Shown here one piece after another: positions 44,996 to 54,088 of a DNA stretch of 59,735 bases. Location of the stretch: the NCBI GenBank assembly GCA_902761625.1, contig CACWLH010000018.1:1-59735 (forward strand), written 5' to 3'. The stretch's first letter is position 1. Each line of letters starts with the position of its first letter. This DNA is from an uncultured Erysipelotrichaceae bacterium. Lineage in GTDB: Bacteria > Bacillota_I > Bacilli_A > Erysipelotrichales > Erysipelotrichaceae. Below the pieces are notes generated by a model. That model was given only the letters and a program-made list of their open reading frames with translations, did not search any database and was not told where the DNA came from. The translations under genes were made by a program, and so were the position numbers.

Positions 44996-45975
44996 CAATT
45001 CTCTCCTTTGCTCAAAGCCTGCTTCAAAACGGAAAGATTGGACTCCATTACGGAAAGATACGTGACTCCTTCTTCTGCGTCTTTGCGGGTTTTATTCTGC
45101 ATGGAATCCATATGCAGAATATCCATGTCTTTCTTTTCGGTATTTTCAATGACCGTGGAAGCAATCCGTTCGTCACTGTTTTCGATCGTCAATATATGCT
45201 TCAGACCGAGTTCATCTGCCTTGTGTGCAAGAAACAGAATCGTTTCAAAACTCGCTTCGGTTTCTGCGGAACATCCGGCAAAGGCCGCATAATAATCCAG
45301 CCCATAATCATCACAGAGATAACGGAACGGAAAGCGGTCCGCAAACAGCAGCGTATCAAGGTCCGCATTTTTGACGGCATCGAGATACTGAGCGTCCAGT
45401 CTGCTGAGCTGATCAATGTATGCGGAGGCGTTTGCCTGATAGGTTTCGCCATTGTCCGGATCCATCTCTGAAATCGTCTCAGCCAGTTTTGCGACAACGA
45501 TTTCCGCGTTTCTTAAAGACAGCCAGACATGCTCGTCATATTCAGCCTCATGTTCATGTTCTTCTTCCTGCATGCCCTCTTTCAGTTCTTCTTCCTTGAT
45601 CACATGGTCCAGCAGTCCCATCACGCTGATGGCAGACTGATCCTCATTGGCAGATTGTTTCAGGGCATCTTCCGTCCATGTGTCTGACTCCCCGCCGATA
45701 TACACAAACAGATCGGAATCCGCGATCTGCATGATATCGGATGCACTGGGCTGATAGCTGTGCAGATCACTTCCGCTCCCCAGCAGAAAGCTCAGCTTCA
45801 CATTTCCGGGATTATCGCCGATGATTTCACGGCACCAGTCCCAGACAGGAAATACGGTTGACACGATCTTCAGCTGACGATCATCATCAGCCTGATCCGA
45901 AGCCGGATCTGCGGAACATGCGCAAAGCGTGAGCAGACTCATGACTGCCGCAAGATTTACAAGTTTCTTATACAT
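44995..45975 (-). CDS. znuA: Zinc ABC transporter substrate-binding lipoprotein (ZnuA/AdcA type)
   Basis: 326 residues from MYKKLVNLAA with lipobox LCAC (C20). Cluster A-I metal-binding protein: metal ligands are likely in the DLHSYQPS and DEHVWLSL histidines and the Asp of ENSDERIA. The third site reads ADRFPFRYL, with Asp where a His is usual (DAFGYL-like). An acidic His-containing loop EEEHEHEAEYDEH, typical of zinc types, is short. AAGGAG precedes the ATG, which overlaps the 3' end of the regulator gene by 8 bases. Confidence 0.9.
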   Translation of the reverse strand: MYKKLVNLAAVMSLLTLCACSADPASDQADDDRQLKIVSTVFPVWDWCREIIGDNPGNVKLSFLLGSGSDLHSYQPSASDIMQIADSDLFVYIGGESDTWTEDALKQSANEDQSAISVMGLLDHVIKEEELKEGMQEEEHEHEAEYDEHVWLSLRNAEIVVAKLAETISEMDPDNGETYQANASAYIDQLSRLDAQYLDAVKNADLDTLLFADRFPFRYLCDDYGLDYYAAFAGCSAETEASFETILFLAHKADELGLKHILTIENSDERIASTVIENTEKKDMDILHMDSMQNKTRKDAEEGVTYLSVMESNLSVLKQALSKGEN

Positions 45976-46399
45976 TTGCCTGCTCCTTTCCTGCGCATTC
46001 TTCGCAGATTCCGTAAAACACCGTACGCATCGGATTGAGAACAAAATGATGTTCCTTCTGCATATGCGCGCAGAGTGCTTCAATCTCATCGCAATGCAGA
46101 TGAATGAGTTTACCGCAGATTTCACATTTGCAGTGATAGCACGACGTATGTTCATGATTTCTGATGCCGCTGTATTCAAAACATGCGGGACTGTTCGCAT
46201 CAATGATGTACTTGTTTACAACCCCTTCGTGCACCAGACGATCAAGCTGTCTGTAAACCGTGGTAGTGGAGATCGGCCTGCCTTCCTCACGGAAATGATC
46301 GCAGACATCCTGGGCGGTGATATGACTGCCTTCCATTTTTTCAAGGAAGGCGGCGATTTCAGCGTAATGCTTTGTCGTATATCTGGCTTTATTGTTCAT
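45968..46399 (-). CDS. zur: Fur family regulator, likely zinc-responsive (Zur)
   Basis: 143 residues from MNNKARYTTKHYAEI, with GGAGG 4 bases upstream. A winged-helix DNA-binding domain (ITAQDVCDHFREEGRPISTTTVYRQLDRL) is followed by a dimerisation domain with HEHTSCYHCKCEICGKLIHLHC and a second CEEC pair, giving the structural zinc site. First gene of the zur-znuACB-lipoprotein operon. Two similar inverted repeats flank its promoter, so autorepression with zinc is likely. Metal identity is inferred from the operon. Confidence 0.88.
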   Translation of the reverse strand: MNNKARYTTKHYAEIAAFLEKMEGSHITAQDVCDHFREEGRPISTTTVYRQLDRLVHEGVVNKYIIDANSPACFEYSGIRNHEHTSCYHCKCEICGKLIHLHCDEIEALCAHMQKEHHFVLNPMRTVFYGICEECAGKEQANV

Positions 46400-46418
46400 A
46401 ACGCCTCCAAAACTAAAA

Positions 46419-46433
46419 TGAAAACCATTTTCA
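46419..46433 (-). promoter_or_regulatory. Fur/Zur-like operator, downstream copy
   Basis: TGAAAACCATTTTCA, a 7-1-7 inverted repeat with 6 of 7 paired positions, lies between the -10 and the gene, where bound repressor would block RNA polymerase. Confidence 0.6.
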
Positions 46434-46462
46434 ATTTTAGTCATGACAGTATGTGCGGTCAA
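46434..46462 (-). promoter_or_regulatory. zur-znu operon promoter
   Basis: A -35 TTGACC (46457-46462) and a -10 TAAAAT (46434-46439), 17 bases apart on the minus strand, are enclosed by the two inverted repeats. Confidence 0.75.
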
Positions 46463-46468
46463 GTAAAA

Positions 46469-46483
46469 CGAAAATGATTTTCA
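46469..46483 (-). promoter_or_regulatory. Fur/Zur-like operator, upstream copy
   Basis: CGAAAATGATTTTCA, the same 7-1-7 repeat with 6 of 7 positions paired, lies 6 bases upstream of the -35 and 50 bases (about five helical turns) from the downstream copy. Confidence 0.6.
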
Positions 46484-46503
46484 ATTTAATATTCAGATTA
46501 AGA

Positions 46504-47277
46504 TCAATCGCAAAGACGGAGAATTGCCGCGATCTGACTGCGGACATTTTCATCGCGGTATTCAAAGCGTCCGGCCATCTTTTCCAGCAGCTGATTGCGG
46601 TGCACGATCTGTTTTGTGACATCAAAATTGAGATCAAAATAGAAGCCGATGATTGTCACAAAATAATCCAGCAGTGTCACTCTGTCCTTTACATCGACAC
46701 ATCGTTTCTGAATCAGCGCCTGAAAGACCGGTTCTGATATTTTCGAGGTTTCAACCGCTTCTTTTGAAGTGATCCGTCCGGGAAATATATTTTCAACAGG
46801 TTCTTCAATTTTCACACGGAAATTATCCAGTTTGTCCGCATCGCGGATAATTTTCGCATGCAGCATGCACCGCGGATCCGCGCATTCTTCGATTTGCAGA
46901 AGGCTGTGATTGATAATGGCATGATGAATGATTTCATCATATGCGTCCGTATCAATGAAATCACGGATCATTCCCCTTCCATATAACATCTCGATGCCAT
47001 GACGTGCATGATCGAATCTGGCGCTGTTGAATTCCTTTGTGATCTGCAGCTCTTCAAAGCGGCCGATATCATGCAGCAAAGCGATCAGCTCTGCCAGATC
47101 CACGTCGGTCTCACTCAGATTCAAAGCTTTGGCAATCGTGCGCGCATTGTCAGCCACATGATACGTATGGCGGATCTTGAGCATGTATCCGGGATCATTT
47201 TCATGTTCATAGCTTTTGAAGAAAGCGGCAATGGCTTTGCGGGCATGGAGAAGATTCACCGGCTGAGACTGTGTCAT
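46504..47277 (-). CDS. HD domain phosphohydrolase
   Basis: 257 residues from MTQSQPVNLL. HD-type metal site: H in IRHTYHVADNA, HD in LIALLHDIGRFEE, further His in HHAIINHS and D in IIRDADKLDNF. Such small HD proteins hydrolyse phosphate esters or nucleotides; the substrate here is unknown. The ATG lies 1 base after the PHP stop codon without its own ribosome binding site, so translation is coupled to the PHP gene. Confidence 0.85.
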   Translation of the reverse strand: MTQSQPVNLLHARKAIAAFFKSYEHENDPGYMLKIRHTYHVADNARTIAKALNLSETDVDLAELIALLHDIGRFEELQITKEFNSARFDHARHGIEMLYGRGMIRDFIDTDAYDEIIHHAIINHSLLQIEECADPRCMLHAKIIRDADKLDNFRVKIEEPVENIFPGRITSKEAVETSKISEPVFQALIQKRCVDVKDRVTLLDYFVTIIGFYFDLNFDVTKQIVHRNQLLEKMAGRFEYRDENVRSQIAAILRLCD

Positions 47278-47278
47278 T

Positions 47279-48094
47279 TTATTCGAACAGATCAATGTCT
47301 GTCTCCTCAAAGGCCGTGCCGGTAAATTTCATCATGGAGCGATAGCCGCATTCCCTGATCAGATTCAGCGCTTCTTCAAATGCGCAGTCAAGATACATTG
47401 CATCGTGGCAGTCGGAATTCAGCACGATCTGCACATTATTCTCATGCATATAAGTCAATAAATTCTTATAGGGATATGGTGTTCTGCGGTTCTTTCTGGC
47501 AATGGCGCCGGTATTGACCTCCAGAATCTTCACGCCTGCAAACGCGTCGATCGCATCGCATGCATATGAGACATAGACCGGATCATCAAAACGGATGAAC
47601 GACTCATCCTCATTGTATTTGGTGATCAGATCCAGATGGCCGATGATATCAACCTCTTCCCAGTCTTTCATGGCCGTCACATCCGCATAATATTGTTTTG
47701 CCAGCGCACGGAAATCATTGCCGTACCAGCTTTCATGCATCGCCTCAAGGATGCCGCGGTTGTAGTCAATGGGCAGTGTCATGCCGTCATGGCTCAGGGT
47801 ATGAACCGATCCGATCACATATTCAAATGGTTCTTTGAGCCACATGCGGTTGGTCGAATCCTCCTCCACGCCCAGATGGATGCTGATCTGTCCTTTGTAT
47901 TTTTCTTTGAGCATTCTGATTTCATCCACGTAAAGCCGGGTATTCTCTATGCTCATGGCATAGGGATCCTTGACCGGGCCGTGTCCTGAAAACCCGAGGA
48001 TGTCAAAACGTCTGCTGATGGCTGCCTGCACCATCTCTTCGGCGGAATTGCTGCCGTCGCAGTAAGTTGTGTGAGTATGAAGATTCTGTCTCAT
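47279..48094 (-). CDS. PHP domain phosphoesterase (histidinol-phosphatase-like)
   Basis: 271 residues. NLHTHTTYCDGSNSAEEMV at the start gives the HxH metal ligands, FSGHGP, the Glu in HLGVEED, SVHTLS, IIGHLDLI and a final NSDCHDA complete the PHP metal centre. It resembles HisK-type histidinol phosphatases, but no his gene is nearby, so the substrate is open. The ATG at 48094 follows AGGAGG; the frame upstream has no site. Forms a two-gene unit with the HD gene. Confidence 0.87.
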   Translation of the reverse strand: MRQNLHTHTTYCDGSNSAEEMVQAAISRRFDILGFSGHGPVKDPYAMSIENTRLYVDEIRMLKEKYKGQISIHLGVEEDSTNRMWLKEPFEYVIGSVHTLSHDGMTLPIDYNRGILEAMHESWYGNDFRALAKQYYADVTAMKDWEEVDIIGHLDLITKYNEDESFIRFDDPVYVSYACDAIDAFAGVKILEVNTGAIARKNRRTPYPYKNLLTYMHENNVQIVLNSDCHDAMYLDCAFEEALNLIRECGYRSMMKFTGTAFEETDIDLFE

Positions 48095-48106
48095 GCGCAC
48101 CTCCTG

Positions 48107-48141
48107 AAAAAAAGCATTGTGTATATACTTTAACACAATGC
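48107..48141 (-). terminator. terminator of the GH2/GH36 operon
   Basis: On the minus strand GCATTGTGT and ACACAATGC pair around a 10-base loop and run into T7, 11 bases behind the alpha-galactosidase stop and just before the PHP ribosome binding site. Confidence 0.85.
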
Positions 48142-48151
48142 CTGATCAGAT

Positions 48152-49726
48152 TCAGAACAGTCTTCGTCTGGTTGTCTCATCATCCAGATCATAGACAACC
48201 GTAATACCGTTATCATTGTTCACGCGGACGTTATCCGCCTTTGTCAGAGAACGGTACAGTCTGTACTGCCGTTTCATCTCTTCTGTATAGCTGCCCGGAT
48301 CATCACTGGTCAGGAAGACTCCTCCGCAAAGGGCATCCAGAACAGCCAGAGAGTATTTCTGATTATCAGTCAGCTGACAGTTGTCACGTCTGAGGAAAAA
48401 CACATCCGGATCTGAAAGATAAGCTCTGCCGTTGAGACCGTGCCGGGAGACAGTATTATCAACCGCATTCTTGGTGCTGGGACGCTCTCTGTGAATCAGA
48501 TGCATATATGCCTTGTCATCCCAGTCAAGGGTCACATCATTGGAAACACGGCAGTATTCAAATTTTCCGAAGGCCGGCATCACCGGAACACCGCAGCCGA
48601 GAATCGGATGAGTGCCGCATAATTCCCTGAGCAGATCAACCGCACGGATCATGCGGGCCGCTCTTGTTTCTGTATCGGAGCCATAAGGAGCCGCACAATA
48701 CAGGAAGTCCAGCTTGACCAGATCAAATCCCCATTCATCAAATACGCGGCTGAACACCTGTTTCAGATATGACAAGACTTCAGGATGATCGATATCCAGG
48801 CAATAGAAACCGCTCCAGTTTGAACCGCCCTTGAAATATTTCCCTTCGTGTTTGATGAACCAGTCCGGATGATTGCGGAATGTTTCACTCTTTTCCTCCG
48901 CACTGAATGGCGCCAGCCACAGTCCGGCCTTGAATCCGGCCGCATGGATTTCATCCGCCATCGCTTTCATACCGCCGGGGAATTTGGCGGGATCGCTTTC
49001 GAGCCAGTCACCGACAAACGGCTCCCAGCCGTCATCAATCTGGAACAGGTCGCCCTTCTCAAAGATTTTCGTGCAGCCGGCAAGATCTTCGCGGATCGCT
49101 TTCTCGTCGATCTGTTCATAACGGTTGTACCAGCTGGAATATCCGGCGATCTTTTCATCTGTGATCGGATGAATGTTGAGCTTTTCAAACCATGCGTCAT
49201 AGACAGCATCCTCGCTGCCTTCCGCATAGAAGACATCCATTGCCGCAAAATCGCCGTCAGCCTTCAGGCCATGAGAATCCTTGCTGATGGTAAGGGTTGA
49301 TTCATTGGCATTGTAAATAAACTGTGTATAGCCGTTCTGCTCACCGAGTGAGGCAAACAGACGGTAGAAATTGCCCTTGCGGAAATAGCACCAGCTCCAT
49401 CCGTGCAATACACCTCTGGAATACGGATATTCCGTGAAGTGATAATCTGAATAGCCGTCAAATGCATATCTGTTCACGAGTCTTTTCGGAATACCGCGAA
49501 GTCCGCGGATACGGTTGCGTTTTGTATATTCTCTGCAGTGTGTCCAGGTCTGATAGCCGTTCATGAAGATCTTTTCATCATCAGCAACCTCAAGGTGAAT
49601 CACAGCGCTGATACGGTCGATGGTTTCATTGTGAACCGGAAAGACCAGATGCATTTCGCTTTCCAGCTGACACGATCCCTCATTCAATGTCCCTTCAACG
49701 GTACTCATTCTGTAATCGACATTCAT
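48152..49726 (-). CDS. Alpha-galactosidase, GH36 family
   Basis: 524 residues, shorter than the 720-residue GH36 enzymes. FMNGYQTW, FQIDDGWEPFVGDW, AGFKAGLWLAPF, catalytic nucleophile in VKLDFLY (about D339) and acid/base in CRVSNDV (about D396) fit GH36/clan GH-D. No signal peptide, so it acts in the cytoplasm on imported oligosaccharides. It lies 1 base behind the GPH symporter gene. Alpha-1,6-galactosides are the usual substrates; exact specificity is not readable. Confidence 0.88.
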   Translation of the reverse strand: MNVDYRMSTVEGTLNEGSCQLESEMHLVFPVHNETIDRISAVIHLEVADDEKIFMNGYQTWTHCREYTKRNRIRGLRGIPKRLVNRYAFDGYSDYHFTEYPYSRGVLHGWSWCYFRKGNFYRLFASLGEQNGYTQFIYNANESTLTISKDSHGLKADGDFAAMDVFYAEGSEDAVYDAWFEKLNIHPITDEKIAGYSSWYNRYEQIDEKAIREDLAGCTKIFEKGDLFQIDDGWEPFVGDWLESDPAKFPGGMKAMADEIHAAGFKAGLWLAPFSAEEKSETFRNHPDWFIKHEGKYFKGGSNWSGFYCLDIDHPEVLSYLKQVFSRVFDEWGFDLVKLDFLYCAAPYGSDTETRAARMIRAVDLLRELCGTHPILGCGVPVMPAFGKFEYCRVSNDVTLDWDDKAYMHLIHRERPSTKNAVDNTVSRHGLNGRAYLSDPDVFFLRRDNCQLTDNQKYSLAVLDALCGGVFLTSDDPGSYTEEMKRQYRLYRSLTKADNVRVNNDNGITVVYDLDDETTRRRLF

Positions 49727-49727
49727 A

Positions 49728-51125
49728 TTATGCCCCTTCTTCAGCCTCCGCTTTGCGTGCTTTCAGTTCAGCTGCGATTTCCTCGCTCTTTTCATCGCTG
49801 AGAATGAACTTGTTTTTGAAGACGAAGTATGCGGCGATCAGACCGGCAATCGGAATCAGTGTCATCAGAAGACGCAGGCCCATCAATGTGGAAGCGCTCT
49901 GCGCAACAATCTCACCTTCGGTATCCGCATTGCCGACAAGTCCGATCATGGAGATTCCGATACCGGTCAGAAATACTGCGACACCGCTGGCAAGCTTGAC
50001 GACAAATGTCTGCATGGAGAAGATCACGGATTCCTCTCTGTGGCCGGTTTTCAGCTCACCGTAATCAACCGATGCGGAAAGGAATACCGTGGTCAGAACA
50101 GTCAGGATGCCGTTGGACAGGAAGACAAGAATACCCGGAATCAGGATGATGGCGATGTTATGCGCAAAGCCAAGCAGGCAAACCGCCAGCAGCAATGCAT
50201 AGCCGCTGATTGCGCTGATCAGGCACAGTCTGAAGATCTGCGTGTTGCCGAACTTCTTTCTTAACAGCGGATAGACAATCATCATGCCAAGAATCTGTGA
50301 GGCGCCTCCCACTGAGGAGAACAGTGTGTATGTTCCGCTCCAGCCAGCTCCGCCGATATCGTATTTGAAGAAATAGATGATCAGATTGGATGTAATGTAA
50401 AGGGCTGTATTGATCAGAACGATGGTGATGACAGTGACCATTGCCTGGTCATTGTTGAAGAGTGATCTGAACATTTCGGGGATGGAAACCGTCTCCATCT
50501 TCTCTTCGCTCTTTTTCTCTTTGATGCATACGAACAGAACCGCTTCAGCGATGACGAAGATCACCGCAACAATGATCGCGAATTTGCCGAAACCGGCTCT
50601 CTCATTGCCTTTGCCAAGCATCGCAACTGCCATAACAGTGCCGATGGTGATCAATGCATTGCCCACGCCTGCGCATGTTCTGCCGATGACAGACATGTTT
50701 TCACGGTCTTTCGCATTGTCGGTAACCGCCGGAATCATGGACCAGTAAGGAATGTCCATCATCGTGTATGTGACACCCCAGAGAATATAGATGATTGAGA
50801 AATAAGTCTTCAGTGCGCTGCCGGAAAGCTCAGGCACATTGAACATGTAAACAAGCACGATTGCGTTGAGAACTGTGCCAAGCAGAACCCAGGGACGGAA
50901 TCTGCCCCACTTTGTGTTGGTCTTTGCGACCACAACACCCATAAACGGGTCATTCACCGCATCAAACACACGCGCAATCATCAGGATGGTGCCGACAAAA
51001 GCTGCCGAAATACCAAGAATATCCTGATAATAATACATGACAAATGACGCGCTTAACGCATACACCATGTCCTTGCCGATGGCACCGAAGCCAAAGGCGC
51101 TCATTTCCTTCTTACCGAATTTCAT
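49728..51125 (-). CDS. GPH-family sugar:cation symporter (MFS)
   Basis: 465 residues, with 12 membrane helices. FGFGAIGKDMVYALSASFVMYYYQDILG, then DAVNDPFMGVVVAKTNTKWGRFRPWVL, is the glycoside-pentoside-hexuronide signature (MelB/LacS/XynB-like). A Glu/Lys/Ala-rich tail replaces the PTS IIA domain of LacS. Its ATG overlaps the GH2 stop; the alpha-galactosidase follows. It probably imports the oligosaccharide cut by the two hydrolases. Confidence 0.9.
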   Translation of the reverse strand: MKFGKKEMSAFGFGAIGKDMVYALSASFVMYYYQDILGISAAFVGTILMIARVFDAVNDPFMGVVVAKTNTKWGRFRPWVLLGTVLNAIVLVYMFNVPELSGSALKTYFSIIYILWGVTYTMMDIPYWSMIPAVTDNAKDRENMSVIGRTCAGVGNALITIGTVMAVAMLGKGNERAGFGKFAIIVAVIFVIAEAVLFVCIKEKKSEEKMETVSIPEMFRSLFNNDQAMVTVITIVLINTALYITSNLIIYFFKYDIGGAGWSGTYTLFSSVGGASQILGMMIVYPLLRKKFGNTQIFRLCLISAISGYALLLAVCLLGFAHNIAIILIPGILVFLSNGILTVLTTVFLSASVDYGELKTGHREESVIFSMQTFVVKLASGVAVFLTGIGISMIGLVGNADTEGEIVAQSASTLMGLRLLMTLIPIAGLIAAYFVFKNKFILSDEKSEEIAAELKARKAEAEEGA

Positions 51126-53467
51126 CAGATTTCCTTTCCGTTGACTGTAAACTCAACAATCCTGTCTTCAAGGCCGTAAGCGCTGACGGTTAATTTTGCA
51201 CTGCCTTCCTTACCTGTGGTGCGGATGTAAGTGCCGCACATGCCGCCCTCAGCAGTAACGGTATGCGGGCCGATGATTTCAATGGGCCCTTCCGCTTTGA
51301 AGGTGACTGGCAGCTGGGCATAGACAGCCGGGTTGTCATATCCGTCTTTGATTCTGACTCTGACTGCCGCCATGTCATAGGTATCGCCTTCATACAGCTG
51401 CGTATGGGAAGTGACTGTTTCCAGATGCAGTGAGCAGTCGGGTGATTTTGTCACCGAGCTGACACAGACACCGTTCTTCCAGCCTTCAAAGCGCCAGCGG
51501 GTGGAATCGCCGCCCCATGAGCCGACGTATTTGCCATAGAGCGCAACCCCGTCCTCATACTTCATGCCATAGCGGACCATGCACCAGCCAAGCTGGGCCA
51601 TATTCTTTATCGGCATGCCCGCCATGCCGTATCTGCCGGCCGCGTTCAGGGCTTCCTTGATCAGTTTTTCCTTGGTGCCGCTGAATCCTTCCTTCGTATT
51701 GAGCAGACAGCCGATCCTGTCATCGATCAGCACCGGTCCGTGCTCCATACCCGGATAGCCTTTGGAAGTGAATGAGGCCACAAAGTCATCATTCTTGTAC
51801 AGGCGCACCTCATCCGCATTTGTGAATGCATAGATATCTGTCACACTGCCGCCGGCATAATCACCGATATCCATCGGCGAGGAGATTTCCAAAATATTGT
51901 CTTTTGATCCTTCCGCCGCATATACTGAGGCAGCCAGTTTCGGATTGCGGAATGCATCCATGACGCCATGATAGCAGACCCTGTCGCCGCTGCCGAAATC
52001 CTTATGGGTCGGATAATCGAACATGCACCACTGGAAACATCCGGCATGGGCACCATCCGCCCTTGCGTCATTGAGCACCCGCGCATGACGCAGCGCATGA
52101 TCCTGACGCTTCTGCCAATGGTCAAACGACTTTGTCGGGAACATATGTCCGTTGGCCTCCGAAACAAGCATCGGTTTGTTCAGATCCGGGGTGACATCCT
52201 TCTTCCGTTTCACGCCGTCATTTGCGCCGGTGTGGGAGAAATCATTGTAGGAATAAACATCTTCAAGCAATGAGCTCTTTTCAAAATATCTGACCCCGGT
52301 GGTCGGCCTTGTCGGATCAAGATGATGGGCTGTCTGATTGGTGGCACGATAGAATTCATCATCATCCATGGACTCGTTGATGCGCACACCCCATAAAACA
52401 ATGGAAGGATGATTGCGGTACTGAATCACCATCTCTCTGGTATTTTCAATTGCCTGCTTTTTTTTTTTTTTTTTACCCAGGTGCTGCCAGCCGGGAATCT
52501 CCGTAAAGACAAGCAGTCCAAGTCGGTCGCATGCGTCGATGAATGCGTGGGATTGCGGGTAGTGGCTTGTTCTGACCGCATTGACGCCAAGCTCTTCTTT
52601 CAAGATTCTTGCATCTTCAACCTGCAGCGCATCCGGCACCGCATAGCCACTGTACGGATAGCACTGATGACGGTTGAGACCGCGCAGAAACACCGGTTTG
52701 CCGTTGATCAGGATATCATTTTCAGTCAATGCAACCGTACGGAAGCCGAACGTGACCTCCTTGACATCGTTGCCGTAAGTAACCCGGCAGGTATAAAGCA
52801 CGGGACTTTCAGGACACCATGGATGAATGTTGTCGACACTCAGCATCGCATTTCTCGCATCCGGGGACGTATGTTTCTCACTGATAAGCGCGCCATCCGC
52901 ATCAAGGATTTCGATATGCACATCCCCTGCACGGTCCGGCCCGTTATAGCGCAGCTGGCATTTGACGGTTTTCATATCAGGCGTGCTGACAAACAGATCG
53001 TCAAGATATGTCTGTTCCTTGGTTTCAATCACCACATCCCTGTAAATGCCGCCGTAAGTCAGATAGTCAATCACAAAGCCGAACGGCGGAATCGCCGGAT
53101 TTTCAGTTGTGTCAAGTTTCACTGCGATCCGGTTGTCATTTTCGTAATCGATGAAATCCGTGATTTCAAACCGAAAAGACGTATAGCCGCACGCATGTGT
53201 GCCGAGAAGATGTTCATTGAACCATACCTCGGCAATATGGGCCGCCCCGTCAAAGCGGATAAAATGACGCTGATCCTTTTCGGATGAATCAAACTTGATC
53301 TTACGGCGGTAGCCGCAGATCATCTGATAGCTTTCGCTGTCCGCATAATGGAGCGGTATTTCCTTCACATTGTGCGGAATGCGCACCGGCGTGCCGCTCG
53401 CTTTGAAATCCCTGAATTCTTCTGACCAGGTTTCCGTAAACTCCCAATGATTATTAATCTTTCTCAT
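51125..53467 (-). CDS. Glycoside hydrolase family 2 (beta-galactosidase/beta-glucuronidase type)
   Basis: 780 residues from MRKINNHWEF, AAGGATC upstream. A GH2 sugar-binding domain (FRFEITDFIDYENDNRIAVK), an Ig-like domain, then a TIM barrel with RGLNRHQCYPYSG, VRTSHYPQSHAFIDACDRLG, acid/base Glu in WGVRINES and nucleophile Glu in LVSEANGHM. C-terminal extra beta domains follow. No signal peptide. Residues about 331-336 are six Lys encoded by a 17-base A tract (52458-52474 on the plus strand as T), an insertion where relatives have a mixed loop. It overlaps the tetR gene by 14 bases. Confidence 0.87.
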   Translation of the reverse strand: MRKINNHWEFTETWSEEFRDFKASGTPVRIPHNVKEIPLHYADSESYQMICGYRRKIKFDSSEKDQRHFIRFDGAAHIAEVWFNEHLLGTHACGYTSFRFEITDFIDYENDNRIAVKLDTTENPAIPPFGFVIDYLTYGGIYRDVVIETKEQTYLDDLFVSTPDMKTVKCQLRYNGPDRAGDVHIEILDADGALISEKHTSPDARNAMLSVDNIHPWCPESPVLYTCRVTYGNDVKEVTFGFRTVALTENDILINGKPVFLRGLNRHQCYPYSGYAVPDALQVEDARILKEELGVNAVRTSHYPQSHAFIDACDRLGLLVFTEIPGWQHLGKKKKKKQAIENTREMVIQYRNHPSIVLWGVRINESMDDDEFYRATNQTAHHLDPTRPTTGVRYFEKSSLLEDVYSYNDFSHTGANDGVKRKKDVTPDLNKPMLVSEANGHMFPTKSFDHWQKRQDHALRHARVLNDARADGAHAGCFQWCMFDYPTHKDFGSGDRVCYHGVMDAFRNPKLAASVYAAEGSKDNILEISSPMDIGDYAGGSVTDIYAFTNADEVRLYKNDDFVASFTSKGYPGMEHGPVLIDDRIGCLLNTKEGFSGTKEKLIKEALNAAGRYGMAGMPIKNMAQLGWCMVRYGMKYEDGVALYGKYVGSWGGDSTRWRFEGWKNGVCVSSVTKSPDCSLHLETVTSHTQLYEGDTYDMAAVRVRIKDGYDNPAVYAQLPVTFKAEGPIEIIGPHTVTAEGGMCGTYIRTTGKEGSAKLTVSAYGLEDRIVEFTVNGKEI

Positions 53468-54041
53468 AATGATCCTTTCTGATCCCTGACAGCAGGATAT
53501 CAATCAATTGATTCATGGCATCCTGGAACGTGATGTTCTCTTTTTCAAGACTGCCGGAAAAAATGAACGATTCAATGGACGCGGTGAATACATTCCGGAT
53601 GATGCTGATGGGAACATCGCGGACAAGTCCGTCTTTCTTCGCCTGCTCAATCAATTCCGTAACAGGCTCCCAATCCGCTTCCAGATGCGCAACAAGCCGC
53701 TCATGAACAACCGGATATTTCTCCTCCAGCAGATTCAGCTGTCTGAAATCAATCAGCTGAGACTGCGCAGGCATGGCAATCATGACCGCCCGGATTTTAT
53801 CCAGCGTCTCCATTTCACTGTTCAGGATTCTCTGTTTGTCCTCATGAATCCCGCTGTAGCCTTTTTCGAGCATCGCGCACAAAAGGCTTTCCTTGCCCGG
53901 AAACATGGCATAGATTGTTTTTTTGGCAATATGAAGCTCGCTGGCGATATCCTGCATTGTAAAATGCAGCCCCTGCCGCTCAAAGCATCTGATCGCACAT
54001 TCAATGATAATTTCTTTCTGTTCCACCGGAAACTCCATCAT
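53454..54041 (-). CDS. TetR/AcrR family regulator
   Basis: 195 residues. N-terminal helix-turn-helix (FTMQDIASELHIAKKTIYAMFPGKESLL) and a helical ligand domain. First gene of a unit with GH2, GPH symporter and GH36, so it likely controls glycan use, perhaps also the divergent-use GH78 gene upstream, with which its promoter shares GTTGAAAC. A second ATG directly follows the first; either may start translation. Confidence 0.88.
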   Translation of the reverse strand: MMEFPVEQKEIIIECAIRCFERQGLHFTMQDIASELHIAKKTIYAMFPGKESLLCAMLEKGYSGIHEDKQRILNSEMETLDKIRAVMIAMPAQSQLIDFRQLNLLEEKYPVVHERLVAHLEADWEPVTELIEQAKKDGLVRDVPISIIRNVFTASIESFIFSGSLEKENITFQDAMNQLIDILLSGIRKDHYEKD

Positions 54042-54055
54042 CCTTTCCGGTTTCC

Positions 54056-54084
54056 ATCATAGCATACGCTGTAAGCGGTTTCAA
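54056..54084 (-). promoter_or_regulatory. tetR-GH2-GPH-GH36 promoter
   Basis: A -35 TTGAAA (54079-54084) and a -10 TATGAT (54056-54061), 17 bases apart on the minus strand, lie just beyond the GH78 stop. GAAACC occurs twice, at -35 and just after -10, as a possible operator. Confidence 0.7.
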
Positions 54085-54088
54085 CAAT

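Noticed and set aside
52409..53287. 292-residue open frame antisense to the GH2 gene
   Set aside because: It starts across the T17 tract and has no family features; the GH2 gene is complete.
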